From: Vannielia litorea | GTDB taxonomy: Bacteria > Pseudomonadota > Alphaproteobacteria > Rhodobacterales > Rhodobacteraceae | NCBI RefSeq assembly: GCF_018424695.1 | Contig: NZ_QTNQ01000004.1 | Coordinates: forward strand, 50,136-114,135 | DNA length: 64,000 nucleotides | Reading direction: 5' to 3' | Shown: positions 25,986-34,534 of the stretch, piece after piece | Layout of the letters: every line of letters begins with the position of its first letter | Numbering within the stretch: position 1 is the first letter of the stretch | Notes under the pieces: generated by a model | The model's database searches: none | What the model was told of the DNA's origin: nothing | What the model saw: the letters and a program-made list of their open reading frames with translations, nothing else | Made by a program: the position numbers and the translations under genes

Positions 25986-27524
25986 ATGATGGACAGTGAA
26001 CTGGTAATCCGCGGTCTGCCGCGAAGCCTGGAAATGGATGCATGGTGGCTGGATGGCGAAGGTGCCAGCCCGCAGGAACCGCGGGGTGCGCCGGAGCCCT
26101 CGGCGCTGCGGCGCGGGGCGCCGGTCGTGTGGCTATTGCTGTGGCTGGTAGCCCTGTCGGACGTCCTGCTCTGGGGCCATGCGCCCGGTCTGTCGCTCGC
26201 GCTCTTCTCAATTGCGGTCTTCGCGGTTTCGGCAGCTTTCGCGCCCGCCAGAGCCATCTGGCGCCCGGCTGTGCTCGTCGTGCTGGGGGCGCTTCCGGTG
26301 GTGGAATACCTCCAGCTCCTTTCTGTCCTCTTCCTCCTGGCCAGCCTCCTTCTGGGCATGGCATGGCTGCACATCCCCGGCCAGATGCCCGGCCTGCGTC
26401 ATCTTCGGCGGGCGGGGGTGATGTTTGCGGCGATTCCCTTGCAAGGACCTTCAGATGCCTTCGGTGCCCTCATGAGGGCCGCATCGCTGCCGCAGGAGGC
26501 GCTCGGCTTTGGCCGCCTCAAGGCCTGGGCCCGGATCTGGGCCTTCCCGCTGGGCGGGGCGTTGATCCTCGGGGCGCTCATCACCGGGGCCAACCCGGTC
26601 ATCGAGGAAGCGGTTGCACGCGCGCTCGACCTGCGGGTCGACTGGGCGCGCCTGACCCTGCGCGGCCTCTTCTGGCTGGGCATCGCCCTGGTTCTCTGGC
26701 CGCTGGTGACCCGGGCCGACAGCCTGCCGATTCCCGAGGCCGACCTGCCGCGACTCCCGAAGCTGCGCAGCGGGCTCAACGCCGGCTCCGTGCTGCGTGC
26801 CCTTGTGGTCTTCAACCTCCTCCTCGGCGTCCAAACGGTCTTTGACGCGACCCTGCTCTGGGGCGGCGCGGCGCTGCCCGAAGGCATGACCTACGCCGAA
26901 TACGCCCACCGCGGTGCCTACCCGCTTCTGGCCACGGCGCTGCTTGCCGGGGCCTTCGCGCTGGCCGCGCGCCCATTCCTCGGCGAGCACCGCTGGCTCA
27001 CCCCGCTGGTGCTGCTATGGCTCGGCCAGAACGTGGCGCTCTGCCTCTCCTCCGTCCTTCGGCTCGAACTCTACGTTGAAGCCTTCGGCCTCACCTACCT
27101 GCGGCTCTACGCGATGATCTGGGTCGCCCTCGTCGCCGCCGGCCTCTCTCTGACCGCCTGGCAAATTTGGCGGGAGCGGCCCAACAGCTGGCTGCTGTTG
27201 CGCAGTGCGGCCCTTGGCCTTGCCGTGCTCTACCTCTCCTGTTTCGTGAACTTCGGCCACATCGTTGCCGCACAGAACCTTAAGGGCGACCGGGTGCGTA
27301 TCGACTGGCGCTACCTCTGCACCTTGCCCGATGTGGTCGATCCAACGGTGATGGCGTCGCCGCACTCCCGGCGCGCAGGGCCAAGCCAGTTGCAGGGCTG
27401 CTTCAACGGACCAGCTGAGATCGAGGGCTGGCGGGATTGGGGCTTTCGCCGCTGGCGCGCGCTCCGCACAATGGAGGCCCAAGCGCCGAAGGACCTGGGC
27501 AATGAAGATACTCCTCGTGGATGA
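25986..27524 (+). CDS. Polytopic membrane protein, DUF4153/DUF4173 type
   Basis: 512 residues with a hydrophilic N-terminus (~45 residues) and about ten to twelve predicted membrane helices. The central segment has the DUF4173 hallmark MTYAEYAHRGAYPLLATALLAGAFAL and a preceding VFNLLLGVQTVFDATLLWGG. Function of the family is unknown. Two ATGs overlap at the start (25986 and 25989). The 3-prime end overlaps the response-regulator gene by 23 bases, so the membrane protein and the two-component pair are almost certainly one operon. The protein might be the sensed or controlled envelope component. Confidence 0.85.
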   Translation: MMDSELVIRGLPRSLEMDAWWLDGEGASPQEPRGAPEPSALRRGAPVVWLLLWLVALSDVLLWGHAPGLSLALFSIAVFAVSAAFAPARAIWRPAVLVVLGALPVVEYLQLLSVLFLLASLLLGMAWLHIPGQMPGLRHLRRAGVMFAAIPLQGPSDAFGALMRAASLPQEALGFGRLKAWARIWAFPLGGALILGALITGANPVIEEAVARALDLRVDWARLTLRGLFWLGIALVLWPLVTRADSLPIPEADLPRLPKLRSGLNAGSVLRALVVFNLLLGVQTVFDATLLWGGAALPEGMTYAEYAHRGAYPLLATALLAGAFALAARPFLGEHRWLTPLVLLWLGQNVALCLSSVLRLELYVEAFGLTYLRLYAMIWVALVAAGLSLTAWQIWRERPNSWLLLRSAALGLAVLYLSCFVNFGHIVAAQNLKGDRVRIDWRYLCTLPDVVDPTVMASPHSRRAGPSQLQGCFNGPAEIEGWRDWGFRRWRALRTMEAQAPKDLGNEDTPRG

Positions 27525-28179
27525 CGATCCGCGCCTGCGCGAGATCGTGAGTCTGGCTCTCACGCGCGGCGGTTACACCGTGGTGACCGCCGCCGACGGT
27601 CAAATGGCGCTCACCCACGCCGCCCGCGAAAACCCTGCCCTCGTGGTGCTGGACGTCGGACTGCCCGAGATGGATGGCTTCGAGGTCTGTCGTCGCATCC
27701 GCGCCCGCTCCGACGTGCCGATCCTCTTTCTCACGGCCCATGACGAGGAGGTGGACAGGGTGCTCGGCTTCGAGCTTGGGGCCGACGACTATGTCACCAA
27801 GCCCTTCAGCCCGCGCGAACTGACGGTGCGCATTCGCGCGATCCTGAAACGCAGCGGCGGCGCACGACCGAACGCGCGCCTGGAACATGGCCCGATCATG
27901 CTCGACCCGGCCGCCCACCTCTGCTCCGCCGCAGGGGCCGAGGTTGCGCTCACGGCCACCGAGTTTCCCATCCTCGCCGCGCTCATGCGTGCGCCCGAGG
28001 TGGTGCTCTCCCGGCGCCAGTTGATCGAGGCCACATGGGGTGCCGGCTCCCAGGTGTCCGACCGCACGCTCGACAGCCACCTGCGCAACATCCGCCAGAA
28101 GCTGGCACAGGCGGGCTGCCCCGAGGCCGTAGAAACCGTGCATGGCGTGGGCATCCGCATGGGAAGAGCAGACGAATGA
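27502..28179 (+). CDS. Response regulator, OmpR family (CreB/PhoB-like)
   Basis: 225 residues. The receiver domain has the acidic pair in LLVDDDP, phosphoacceptor D51 in VVLDVGLPEMDG, and K101 in DDYVTKPFSPREL. The C-terminal winged helix contains LTATEFPILAALM, LSRRQLIEATWG and DRTLDSHLRNIRQKL. It is translated from inside the end of the membrane-protein gene and overlaps the kinase gene by ATGA. Expected DNA targets are direct repeats with 11-bp period, which are present upstream of its own operon. Confidence 0.95.
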   Translation: MKILLVDDDPRLREIVSLALTRGGYTVVTAADGQMALTHAARENPALVVLDVGLPEMDGFEVCRRIRARSDVPILFLTAHDEEVDRVLGFELGADDYVTKPFSPRELTVRIRAILKRSGGARPNARLEHGPIMLDPAAHLCSAAGAEVALTATEFPILAALMRAPEVVLSRRQLIEATWGAGSQVSDRTLDSHLRNIRQKLAQAGCPEAVETVHGVGIRMGRADE

Positions 28180-29138
28180 TGCGCAAGTGGCGCCCCTCCC
28201 TGCAGTTCGTCCTTGGCGGGGCGTTGGCGGTGACGCTCACGCTTTCCCTCTCCGGCCTCGTCGCCCTGCGCTACCTCGGCCCCGAGATCGGCTTTCGGAA
28301 TGCCGCAATCTTCCTCGCTCTCACCATCTGCCTGCTCACGGGCGTGCTCGGCGCGCTGCTTGTCCGCCTGCTCCTGCGCCCCATCCGCAGCCTCTCCACC
28401 TACGCCCGCTCGGTGCGTGCGGCCCCCGCCGCGCCCGCCACGCCCCCGCAGCATTACGGCACCAGCGAGCTCCAGCAACTCGCTGGCGCGGTTATCGACA
28501 TGGCCGATACGCTGACCCTCCGGGAGGCCACGATCCGCAGCTACTCGGACCACGTCACCCACCAGCTCAAGAGCCCCACCGCCGCAATTGCCGCCGCCGC
28601 CGAGATGCTGGAAGACGGCACGGCCCCGGGCTCGGAAGATCGTCGGCTCGTCGACCAGATCAGCGGCGCAGCGCGCGAGATCCAGGAGCACCTCGACGCG
28701 CTGCGAAAGATGGCGCGGGCGCGCGAGGCCAACCACCTCGGAGAGACGAGCCTCGCAGCACTTGAGGAGCGGTTGACCTGCGACGCGCTGCGCCTGCGCC
28801 TGACCGGTGAAACGATCCTGCTGCCCATGTCCGCCGAAGGGCTGGCGCTGGTACTGACCGAACTTCGCGACAATGCGGCAGCCCATGGCGCCTCGGAGCT
28901 GCGCATCGAAGCGGCGGAGAGTGACACGATTGTCACCCTGCGTATCACAGACAACGGCAGCGGAATTCCCAAGGGCAACCGGGCACGCATCCTCGAGCCG
29001 TTCTTCACCACCCGCCGCACGGAGGGAGGCACGGGCATGGGCCTCGCCATCGCCGACAGCATCCTGAAAGCCCACGGCGGCAGGTTGGAACTGGCAGACA
29101 CCGCCTCTGAGACCTGCTTCGTGGTTCACTTTCGCTAA
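28176..29138 (+). CDS. Sensor histidine kinase (short, two-helix)
   Basis: 320 residues. Two N-terminal membrane helices (about 8-32 and 38-62) leave almost no periplasmic loop, so sensing is probably intramembrane or through a partner such as the adjacent polytopic protein. A HAMP-like linker (LLLRPIRSLSTYARSV) is followed by H129 in HVTHQLKSPTAAIAA, then the ATPase boxes ELRDNAAAHGASEL (N), ITDNGSGIP (G1) and GGTGMGLAIADSIL (G2). ATG at 28176 overlaps the response-regulator stop. Last gene before the prophage fragment. Confidence 0.93.
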   Translation: MMRKWRPSLQFVLGGALAVTLTLSLSGLVALRYLGPEIGFRNAAIFLALTICLLTGVLGALLVRLLLRPIRSLSTYARSVRAAPAAPATPPQHYGTSELQQLAGAVIDMADTLTLREATIRSYSDHVTHQLKSPTAAIAAAAEMLEDGTAPGSEDRRLVDQISGAAREIQEHLDALRKMARAREANHLGETSLAALEERLTCDALRLRLTGETILLPMSAEGLALVLTELRDNAAAHGASELRIEAAESDTIVTLRITDNGSGIPKGNRARILEPFFTTRRTEGGTGMGLAIADSILKAHGGRLELADTASETCFVVHFR

Positions 29139-29208
29139 CACCAACGGCCCATAGCGGCCGCTTTGCGTGTAGGGCTGCATGCTGCGGCCACCCGGGCCCC
29201 GGCGCTGG

Positions 29209-29331
29209 TTATCCCGTGGTCGCAAGCGTTGGCGCGGCCTGAAACTCCGGCGCAAAGATCATGTCGCACAGGGGGTCGAAGCGGGCGCGGAGCTGCTCGC
29301 CGTGGGTCTCAATCGTCATCTCGGGTGAACA
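29209..29331 (-). pseudogene. Possible 3-prime remnant of an unidentified minus-strand gene
   Basis: On the minus strand the reading frame ending at 29209 encodes ICSPEMTIETHGEQLRARF followed by DPLCDMIFAPEFQAAPTLATTG and a stop, with host-like GC-rich third positions. Further upstream it runs into the start of the phage-type DUF5681 gene and loses that character. It may be the tail of a gene cut by the phage fragment. I do not recognise the family. Confidence 0.25.
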
Positions 29332-29340
29332 GATGAACGC

Positions 29341-29856
29341 CTGACCAATAGCGATGGCCAGAACGAAAAAGGATCGGAGTGCAGCTACGAGGGCGGCTAT
29401 GGCCAGCCACCGAAATCCAGCCACTCCAAACCAGGTCAAAGTGGGAATCCGAGCGGTCGAAAGCGAAAGCCCAAGTCGGCGCAGGCCCAGTTGCGCGCTG
29501 CGTTAGCGCGGAAAACCACGATAACGGAGGGGGGCACCGAAAGACGTCTCTCACTGCTTGAGGTCATGTTGCGCACGATTGCCAACAAGGCCGCCAAGGG
29601 GGATCTGAAGGCGGCATCCTTCGTCTTCAACCTGCTGAACACGCCTGAGGCTGCGGAAGGCGACGACATGGATCTGGCCACCCTGTCGGGTGACGATCAG
29701 GCACTGTTCAGGCAGATCATGGAAGAACTTGCCGGGCCGGGAGCCAATGCGGCTCTACCTGAGAGCGACGAAGGCGAAGATCGCGAAGGGACGAGCGACG
29801 AGTTTGTAGAGCCCGCTTCAGAGAATGCCAGGGATGGTGAGCGCGAGCAGTCATGA
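29341..29856 (+). CDS. DUF5681-family phage protein (small-terminase position), apparent CTG start
   Basis: The open frame from the stop at 29326 onward encodes TNSDGQNEKGSECSYEGGYG followed by QPPKSSHSKPGQSGNPSGRKRK. This carries the family hallmark YExGYGxPPxxxxxKPGQSGNPxGR. The only possible start that includes the motif is CTG at 29341 (171 residues); the next candidates (TTG 29491, ATG 29566) would delete it. So either a CTG start is used or the start codon has decayed. DUF5681 proteins sit next to large terminases in prophages, as here: it overlaps the terminase gene by ATGA. Lower GC and less biased codons than flanking genes indicate foreign origin. Confidence 0.65.
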   Translation: MTNSDGQNEKGSECSYEGGYGQPPKSSHSKPGQSGNPSGRKRKPKSAQAQLRAALARKTTITEGGTERRLSLLEVMLRTIANKAAKGDLKAASFVFNLLNTPEAAEGDDMDLATLSGDDQALFRQIMEELAGPGANAALPESDEGEDREGTSDEFVEPASENARDGEREQS

Positions 29857-31266
29857 CCATCTACGGAAAACTATCCAGCGAGCAGGCGGATTGGCTCAGC
29901 CAGAACCAGAAGCTGGTACTGTCGGAGGTTCTGAGATCATACTTCAAGTGGTTCATCGCGAAATGCTTCAATGCTCTTCATCCCGGTACCCGGTTTATGC
30001 CGAACTGGCACATCGAGGCCATCGCCTGGAAGCTCGAACAGGTTCGTTGCGGCAGGATCAGGCGCCTGATCATCACCTTGCCTCCGCGGTCCGCCAAGTC
30101 CCACGCAGCCTCCGTGGCCTTCCCGGCCTTCATTCATGGGCATGACCCGTCCAAGAAGATCATCGCGGTGTCATACGCCCAGGGCCTAGCCGCCACCCTG
30201 CATAACGACTACCGGTCGGTCATTTCTTCAACTTGGTACAGGTAGCTGTTCCCTCGGTCCCGCATCGACCCGAGAAAGGATACCGAGCAGGAGGTCCGTC
30301 TGAGTGCTCGCGGGAGCCGGTTTGCCACATTAGCGGGCGGGGTGCTCACGGGCCGGGCGGCGACATCATCATTATCGATGACCCCCTCAAGCCCGAGGAG
30401 GCGAAGTCGGAAACAAGCCGCACCAAGGTTAACGAATGGTACAGCTCCACTCTGATTTCGCGCCTCAACGATAAGAAGACGGGCGCAATCGTTATCGTGA
30501 CGCAGCGGCTACATGTCGACGATCTCGTCGGGCACGTCACCGAGTTTGACGACAGCTGGGAGATCCTTGATCTGCCTGCGATTGCCTACGAGGACCAGCT
30601 CATCGAGCTGGGACGAGGGCGGACCCATCATAGGAGTTCAGGAGATCTCCTACATCCCGCGCGTGAGGATCAAGTTGTGCTCGATGGCATGAAGCAGACC
30701 ATCGGGGCAGAGGCCTTCGAAGCGCAATACCAACAGCGCCCGGTGCCGCCCGGCGGTAACATATTCAAACGTGAGACCCTGAGTTACTACACCGTGCCTC
30801 CGTTGATCACGGATGACGGCACCATCTTCCTGAGTTGGGATACAGCCTTCAAGAGCGGCCCCGAAAACGATTGGTCGGTCGGAACGACGTGGCTCCACCA
30901 AGAAGGCCTTTACTACCTCCTGGATGTCGTCCGGCAAAAGCTGACGTACCCATCCCTATTGAAGTCAATGATCGAGTGTCACGAGCGGTATGACGCATGG
31001 GTCGTACTGGTAGAAGATGCTGGCATCGGAACAGATCTCATCGACGATTTGAAGGCTGTGGGCATCGATGCGGTCGGAATCAGGCCCAAGACCTCGAAAG
31101 TGCACCGGGCCCACATTGTGACCGCTAAGTTCCAGTCCCGCAGGGTGCTATTTCCGACCTCTGCAGAGTGGCTTTCCCCGCAGGGCGCCATGATGATCAA
31201 GTCGACTCGATCACCCAAGCCCTCGCGTACGATGACTTCTTTAAGGGCGATGTTATGTGGGTCTGA
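29853..31266 (+). pseudogene. Phage terminase large subunit, disrupted by one stop and two frameshifts
   Basis: Homology runs through three reading frames. Frame A (from 29853) gives the ATPase start LIITLPPRSAKSHAASVAF, then an in-frame TAG at 30243 after SSTWYR. It continues past the stop in the same frame with LFPRSRIDPRKDTEQEVRLS. Near 30350 a one-base loss shifts the frame to GGDIIIIDDPLKPEEAKSE (Walker B), then the nuclease part SWDTAFKSGPENDWSVGTTW and VEDAGIGTDLIDDL. Near 31180 a second one-base loss leads to HDDQVDSITQALAYDDFF and a stop at 31264. The packaging motor is therefore inactive. No portal, capsid or integrase follows, so this is a small prophage relic. Confidence 0.85.
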
Positions 31267-31334
31267 AGGTTGAGAGGTTTGCGGTGATGGCGAAAGCCGC
31301 TGTCTCGTTGTTTTACAACCTGACTGAGGCGAAT

Positions 31335-31362
31335 GGCGGGGGCGCACCAAGGCACCCCCGCC
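31335..31362 (-). terminator. Hairpin between the terminase relic and the aldo/keto reductase gene
   Basis: GGCGGGGG (31335-31342) pairs with CCCCCGCC (31355-31362) with a 12-nt loop. It lies just past the reductase stop on the minus strand and at the end of the relic on the plus strand. There is no clear T-tract on either side. Confidence 0.45.
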
Positions 31363-31366
31363 GGGT

Positions 31367-32191
31367 TCAGTCCCATTCGGGGGCAAGGCCCTCGGGCGAA
31401 ACGATGCGACCATCGCGCCGCGACAGGCCATCGATCCGACCGATCTCTTCCGCGGTCAGTGTGATCTCCGCCGCCGCGAGGTTGCCAGCAAGTCGGTCCG
31501 CCTTCGCGGTCTTCGGTATTGCGATCCCGTTCGGCTTGTGCAGCACCCAGGCCACCGCAATGGCGGCGGGTGTGGTGTCGTGGGCTTCGGCGATCTCCTG
31601 CAACACAGGCTCGGTCATCACGCCCCCCTGCGCCAGCGGCGCATAGGCCTCGACCGGGATGCCCTGCGCCTCGAGGTAGGGCAGCAGCTTCGACTGGTCG
31701 ATGAAGGGGTGCAACTCCACCTGGTTCGCGGCGATCGGTGCGTGCAGGATGCTGCGCGCGTCCTCCACCTGAGCAATGGTGAAGTTCGACACGCCGCCAA
31801 ACCGCACCTTGCCTTCGGCGATCAGCGCGTCCAGCACCGGCAGGGTCTCGGAAAGCGGCACCTCTTTCGACGGCCAATGAAGCAGCATCAGGTCGATATG
31901 GTCGAGCCCAAGCGCGGTCAGCGAGGCTTCTGTCGCCTTGCGAAAATCGGCGGCGGCAAAATCCCGTGGCAGGATCTTGGTGGTGAGAAAGATCTGATCG
32001 CGCGGCACGCCCGAGGCGTGGATGCCTTCGCCGACCTCGGCTTCATTGCCATAGGCCTGCGCGGTGTCGATGTGGCGATAGCCCTCGGACAATGCTGCGG
32101 CAACGATGTCGCGCGCCTCGCCCGGCTCCATGCGGAAGGTGCCAAGGCCGAGGTTCGGAATGCCGGCGGGGCCGATGTTTCGGATGGTCAT
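31367..32191 (-). CDS. Aldo/keto reductase (2,5-diketo-gluconate reductase-like)
   Basis: NADPH-dependent carbonyl reductase, 274 residues in a TIM-barrel fold. The catalytic tetrad is visible: D42 and Y47 in HIDTAQAYGNE, K72 in TTKILPRDF, H105 in LMLLHWPSK. The cofactor loop IPKTAKADRLAGNL is near the C-terminus. It resembles DkgB-type enzymes that clear aldehydes such as methylglyoxal. It follows the MFS exporter gene after 54 bases on the same strand, and both are divergent from a LysR regulator, so they probably form one LysR-controlled operon. Confidence 0.93.
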   Translation of the reverse strand: MTIRNIGPAGIPNLGLGTFRMEPGEARDIVAAALSEGYRHIDTAQAYGNEAEVGEGIHASGVPRDQIFLTTKILPRDFAAADFRKATEASLTALGLDHIDLMLLHWPSKEVPLSETLPVLDALIAEGKVRFGGVSNFTIAQVEDARSILHAPIAANQVELHPFIDQSKLLPYLEAQGIPVEAYAPLAQGGVMTEPVLQEIAEAHDTTPAAIAVAWVLHKPNGIAIPKTAKADRLAGNLAAAEITLTAEEIGRIDGLSRRDGRIVSPEGLAPEWD

Positions 32192-32245
32192 GGTATGCGT
32201 TTCCTTGAGGTTGTGTCCGGGAGCCTTGGCCCCCGGTGTTGGCGA

Positions 32246-33427
32246 TTACTCTGCCGGAACAGGGTCGGTTTTCGGCGCGTCGAGGCGAGCTGCCAGACGG
32301 GTCAGCAGGATGCCGAAGGCAACAACGGCGGCCCCCACGAAAGGCGTGGCGGCAAGGCCCATTTCCTCAACCACATGGCCGCCGCCCCACGAGCCGAGCG
32401 CGATGCCAAGGTTGAAGGCACCGATGTTCAGCCCCGAGGCCACCGCAACCGCTTCAGGCGCAACCTGACGTGCCGTAGCGACCGTGTAAGCCTGCAATGG
32501 CGGCACGTTGGCAAAGGCGAAGCCACCCCAAAGCGCGACCACCGCAATCGCCCAGAGAGGAGAACTTATCGCCAGCCCGAGCACCGCCAGTAGCACTGCA
32601 AGGCCCGCGAAGATCAGCGTCAGAGCCGGGATGGGCCCGGTCCGGTCGGCCAGCTTGCCGCCCAGAATGTTGCCCGCCGCCACGGAGGCTCCGTATAGCA
32701 GGATGACAAGGCTGACCGATCCGGCAGACAGGCCGGTCACATCCGTCAGCATCGGGGCCAGGTAGGTGAAGGCAATGAAGTTGCCGCCGTAGCCCACCGC
32801 CGTGATCAAGTAGACTAGCAGAAGCCGTGGCGAGGTCAGCACCCGGGCCTGGGCGCTTAGGCTGGCTGGTGCAGGGCGGCTGAGATTTCCGGGCACCAGC
32901 AACGCGCTGGCGACAAGGCCGATGAGCCCAAGGGCCACCACGCCGAGGAAGGTCGACTGCCAGCCAAAGGTCTGTCCGATCCATGTGCCCAGGGGCACGC
33001 CGGTCACAAGCGCGACCGTGAGGCCAAGGAAAACCGTGGCAATGGCCGAGTTCTCCTTCTCGCGGTCAACCAGATCGGTCGCGATGGTCGATGCGATGGC
33101 AAAAAAGACGCCATGGGCGAGGCCCGTAGCAAAGCGTGCGGCGATCAGGCTGCCGTAGCCCGGCGCAAAAGCCGCAAAGGCGTTGCCGGCAACGAATAGC
33201 GTCAGAAGCGCCAGCAGCAGCGTTTTGCGTGGCATCCGTCCGGCAAGCGCGGTCAACACTGGCGCGCCGATGGTCACGCCAAGCGCATAGAGGCTGACAA
33301 GCAGCCCTGCACTTGGCAACGAAACACCAAGGTCGGTGGCGATGGTGGGGATGAGGCCGACGATCACGAATTCGGTGGTTCCGACGGCAAAGGCGCTGAT
33401 GGTCAGCGCCCACAAAGCAAGTGGCAT
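32246..33427 (-). CDS. MFS exporter, DHA1 type (AraJ/YdhP-like)
   Basis: 393 residues, twelve membrane helices. The first helix region has the drug/sugar-efflux signature FAVGTTEFVIVGLIPTIATD and the helix 2-3 loop GRMPRKTLLLALL. The start ATG at 33427 is preceded (minus strand) by CAGGAGA; a long extension to 33853 was rejected because it overlaps the divergent LysR gene. Substrate unknown; relatives export sugars, purines or small drugs. First gene of the MFS-reductase operon, divergent from the LysR gene. Confidence 0.9.
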   Translation of the reverse strand: MPLALWALTISAFAVGTTEFVIVGLIPTIATDLGVSLPSAGLLVSLYALGVTIGAPVLTALAGRMPRKTLLLALLTLFVAGNAFAAFAPGYGSLIAARFATGLAHGVFFAIASTIATDLVDREKENSAIATVFLGLTVALVTGVPLGTWIGQTFGWQSTFLGVVALGLIGLVASALLVPGNLSRPAPASLSAQARVLTSPRLLLVYLITAVGYGGNFIAFTYLAPMLTDVTGLSAGSVSLVILLYGASVAAGNILGGKLADRTGPIPALTLIFAGLAVLLAVLGLAISSPLWAIAVVALWGGFAFANVPPLQAYTVATARQVAPEAVAVASGLNIGAFNLGIALGSWGGGHVVEEMGLAATPFVGAAVVAFGILLTRLAARLDAPKTDPVPAE

Positions 33428-33479
33428 GGCCCGGTCTCCTGCGGTTGGGCGTTTGGGGTCGACAGCGCAGATGGCAGGT

Positions 33480-33500
33480 CTTAGCTTTTGCGTGAATAAG
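33480..33500 (+). promoter_or_regulatory. Candidate LysR box CTTA-N13-TAAG
   Basis: The inverted repeat CTTA (33480-33483) and TAAG (33497-33500) lies in the space between the MFS start (33427) and the TTG start of the LysR gene (33519). LysR-type proteins typically bind such interrupted dyads upstream of the divergent target. Its presence argues against starting the LysR protein at 33471. Confidence 0.4.
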
Positions 33501-33518
33501 CAGTTTCGGAATGGACTT

Positions 33519-34409
33519 TTGCGCCGCACGCACGAATTACCCCAAACCCGCGATCTCGCCGCCTTCGTGGCCGTGGTGGAGGATGGCGGCTTTGCCGAAG
33601 CGGGGCGGCGCCTCGGCATGGCCCCGTCGACCCTCAGCCGCACTGTGACGCGGCTGGAGGACCTGCTTGGTCTGACCCTGCTGCGCCGCACCACCCGGTC
33701 GATCGAACTGACCCCCGAGGGGCGCGATCTTCTGGATGCGGCGCGCGGAATCCTCGCCCGCACCGAGGCGCTGAGCGACCTTGCCGCCAGCAGTCGTCGC
33801 CCGCGCGGGCCACTGCGGGTCAACGCGCCGGTGCCCTTCGTGCTGCATGCCATCGCCCCGCGGCTCTCTGAGTTTCACGCGGCCTATCCCGAGGTGCAGC
33901 TGACGCTCGACATGACCGACAGCCTCGTGGATCTGATCGGATCCCATGCCGATGTTGCGATCCGCTTCGGCCCGCTTCCAGACAGTGACATGCTGCATCG
34001 CAAGCTGGGCCGCACCCCGTGGAAACTGGTGGCAGCGCCGGAGTATCTTGATCGCACCGGCTGGCCGTCGTCCCCGCAGGATCTGACTAAGCTAGAGCAA
34101 GTGCGCTTTGCGGCGCCCGACCACATCAACAGCTTGCGGTTCAAGGGGGTCACCGGGCCACTGCCCATCCCGACCTCGGTTGTCGCAGGCAATGGCGAGG
34201 CGGCTCGGCGCCTGGTGCTGGGCGGCCTCGGGATCGCCCGCTTTTCGGACTTCATGGTCGCCGAAGACCTCGCAAAGGGGCGTCTCGTCGAACTGTTCCC
34301 CGAGGATCTGGAGGCCGAACCTCTCGACATCACCGCCCTCTATCTCACCCCAACCGCTGGCCTACGCCGCCTCGCCGTATTCCTCGATTGGGTCGGCGGC
34401 CTGTTGTAA
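33519..34409 (+). CDS. LysR-family transcriptional regulator
   Basis: Winged helix at the N-terminus (TRDLAAFVAVVEDGGFAEAGRRLGMAPSTLSRTVTRLEDLLGLTLLRRTTRSIELTPEG) and an effector domain from about residue 90 (GPLRVNAPVPFVLHAIAPRLSEFHAAYPEVQL). The start is placed at TTG 33519 with GGAATGGA just upstream. That gives 296 residues and puts the helix-turn-helix at the usual distance from the N-terminus; ATG at 33471 (312 residues) is the alternative. It is the likely activator or repressor of the divergent MFS/aldo-keto reductase operon. Convergent with the GntR gene that follows. Confidence 0.9.
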   Translation: MRRTHELPQTRDLAAFVAVVEDGGFAEAGRRLGMAPSTLSRTVTRLEDLLGLTLLRRTTRSIELTPEGRDLLDAARGILARTEALSDLAASSRRPRGPLRVNAPVPFVLHAIAPRLSEFHAAYPEVQLTLDMTDSLVDLIGSHADVAIRFGPLPDSDMLHRKLGRTPWKLVAAPEYLDRTGWPSSPQDLTKLEQVRFAAPDHINSLRFKGVTGPLPIPTSVVAGNGEAARRLVLGGLGIARFSDFMVAEDLAKGRLVELFPEDLEAEPLDITALYLTPTAGLRRLAVFLDWVGGLL

Positions 34410-34534
34410 CTGACGTTTATCTAGTGGGCAGCGCCCTGATGCACTGGGAAAGGTTCCGGCGGTGCAAATGCGTTTTTCCCCAGGCACTCTTGGCCTCGCT
34501 ACCGCTGTCTGTGCCAAACCTGGTTCTGGTCCGG

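Noticed and set aside
29853..31266. Whether the relic plus neighbours form an active prophage or a GTA-like cluster
   Set aside because: Terminase is disrupted and no portal, capsid, tail, integrase or attachment-site repeats were found around it.
30233..31273. A free-standing 346-residue terminase gene starting at 30233
   Set aside because: Its first ~45 residues are an out-of-frame reading of sequence homologous to the terminase in another frame; it is the central part of a disrupted gene.
33471..33518. ATG start for the LysR gene at 33471
   Set aside because: It would place the helix-turn-helix further from the N-terminus than usual, cover the CTTA-N13-TAAG dyad and leave only 43 bases for the divergent promoters; TTG 33519 fits better, though this is not proven.
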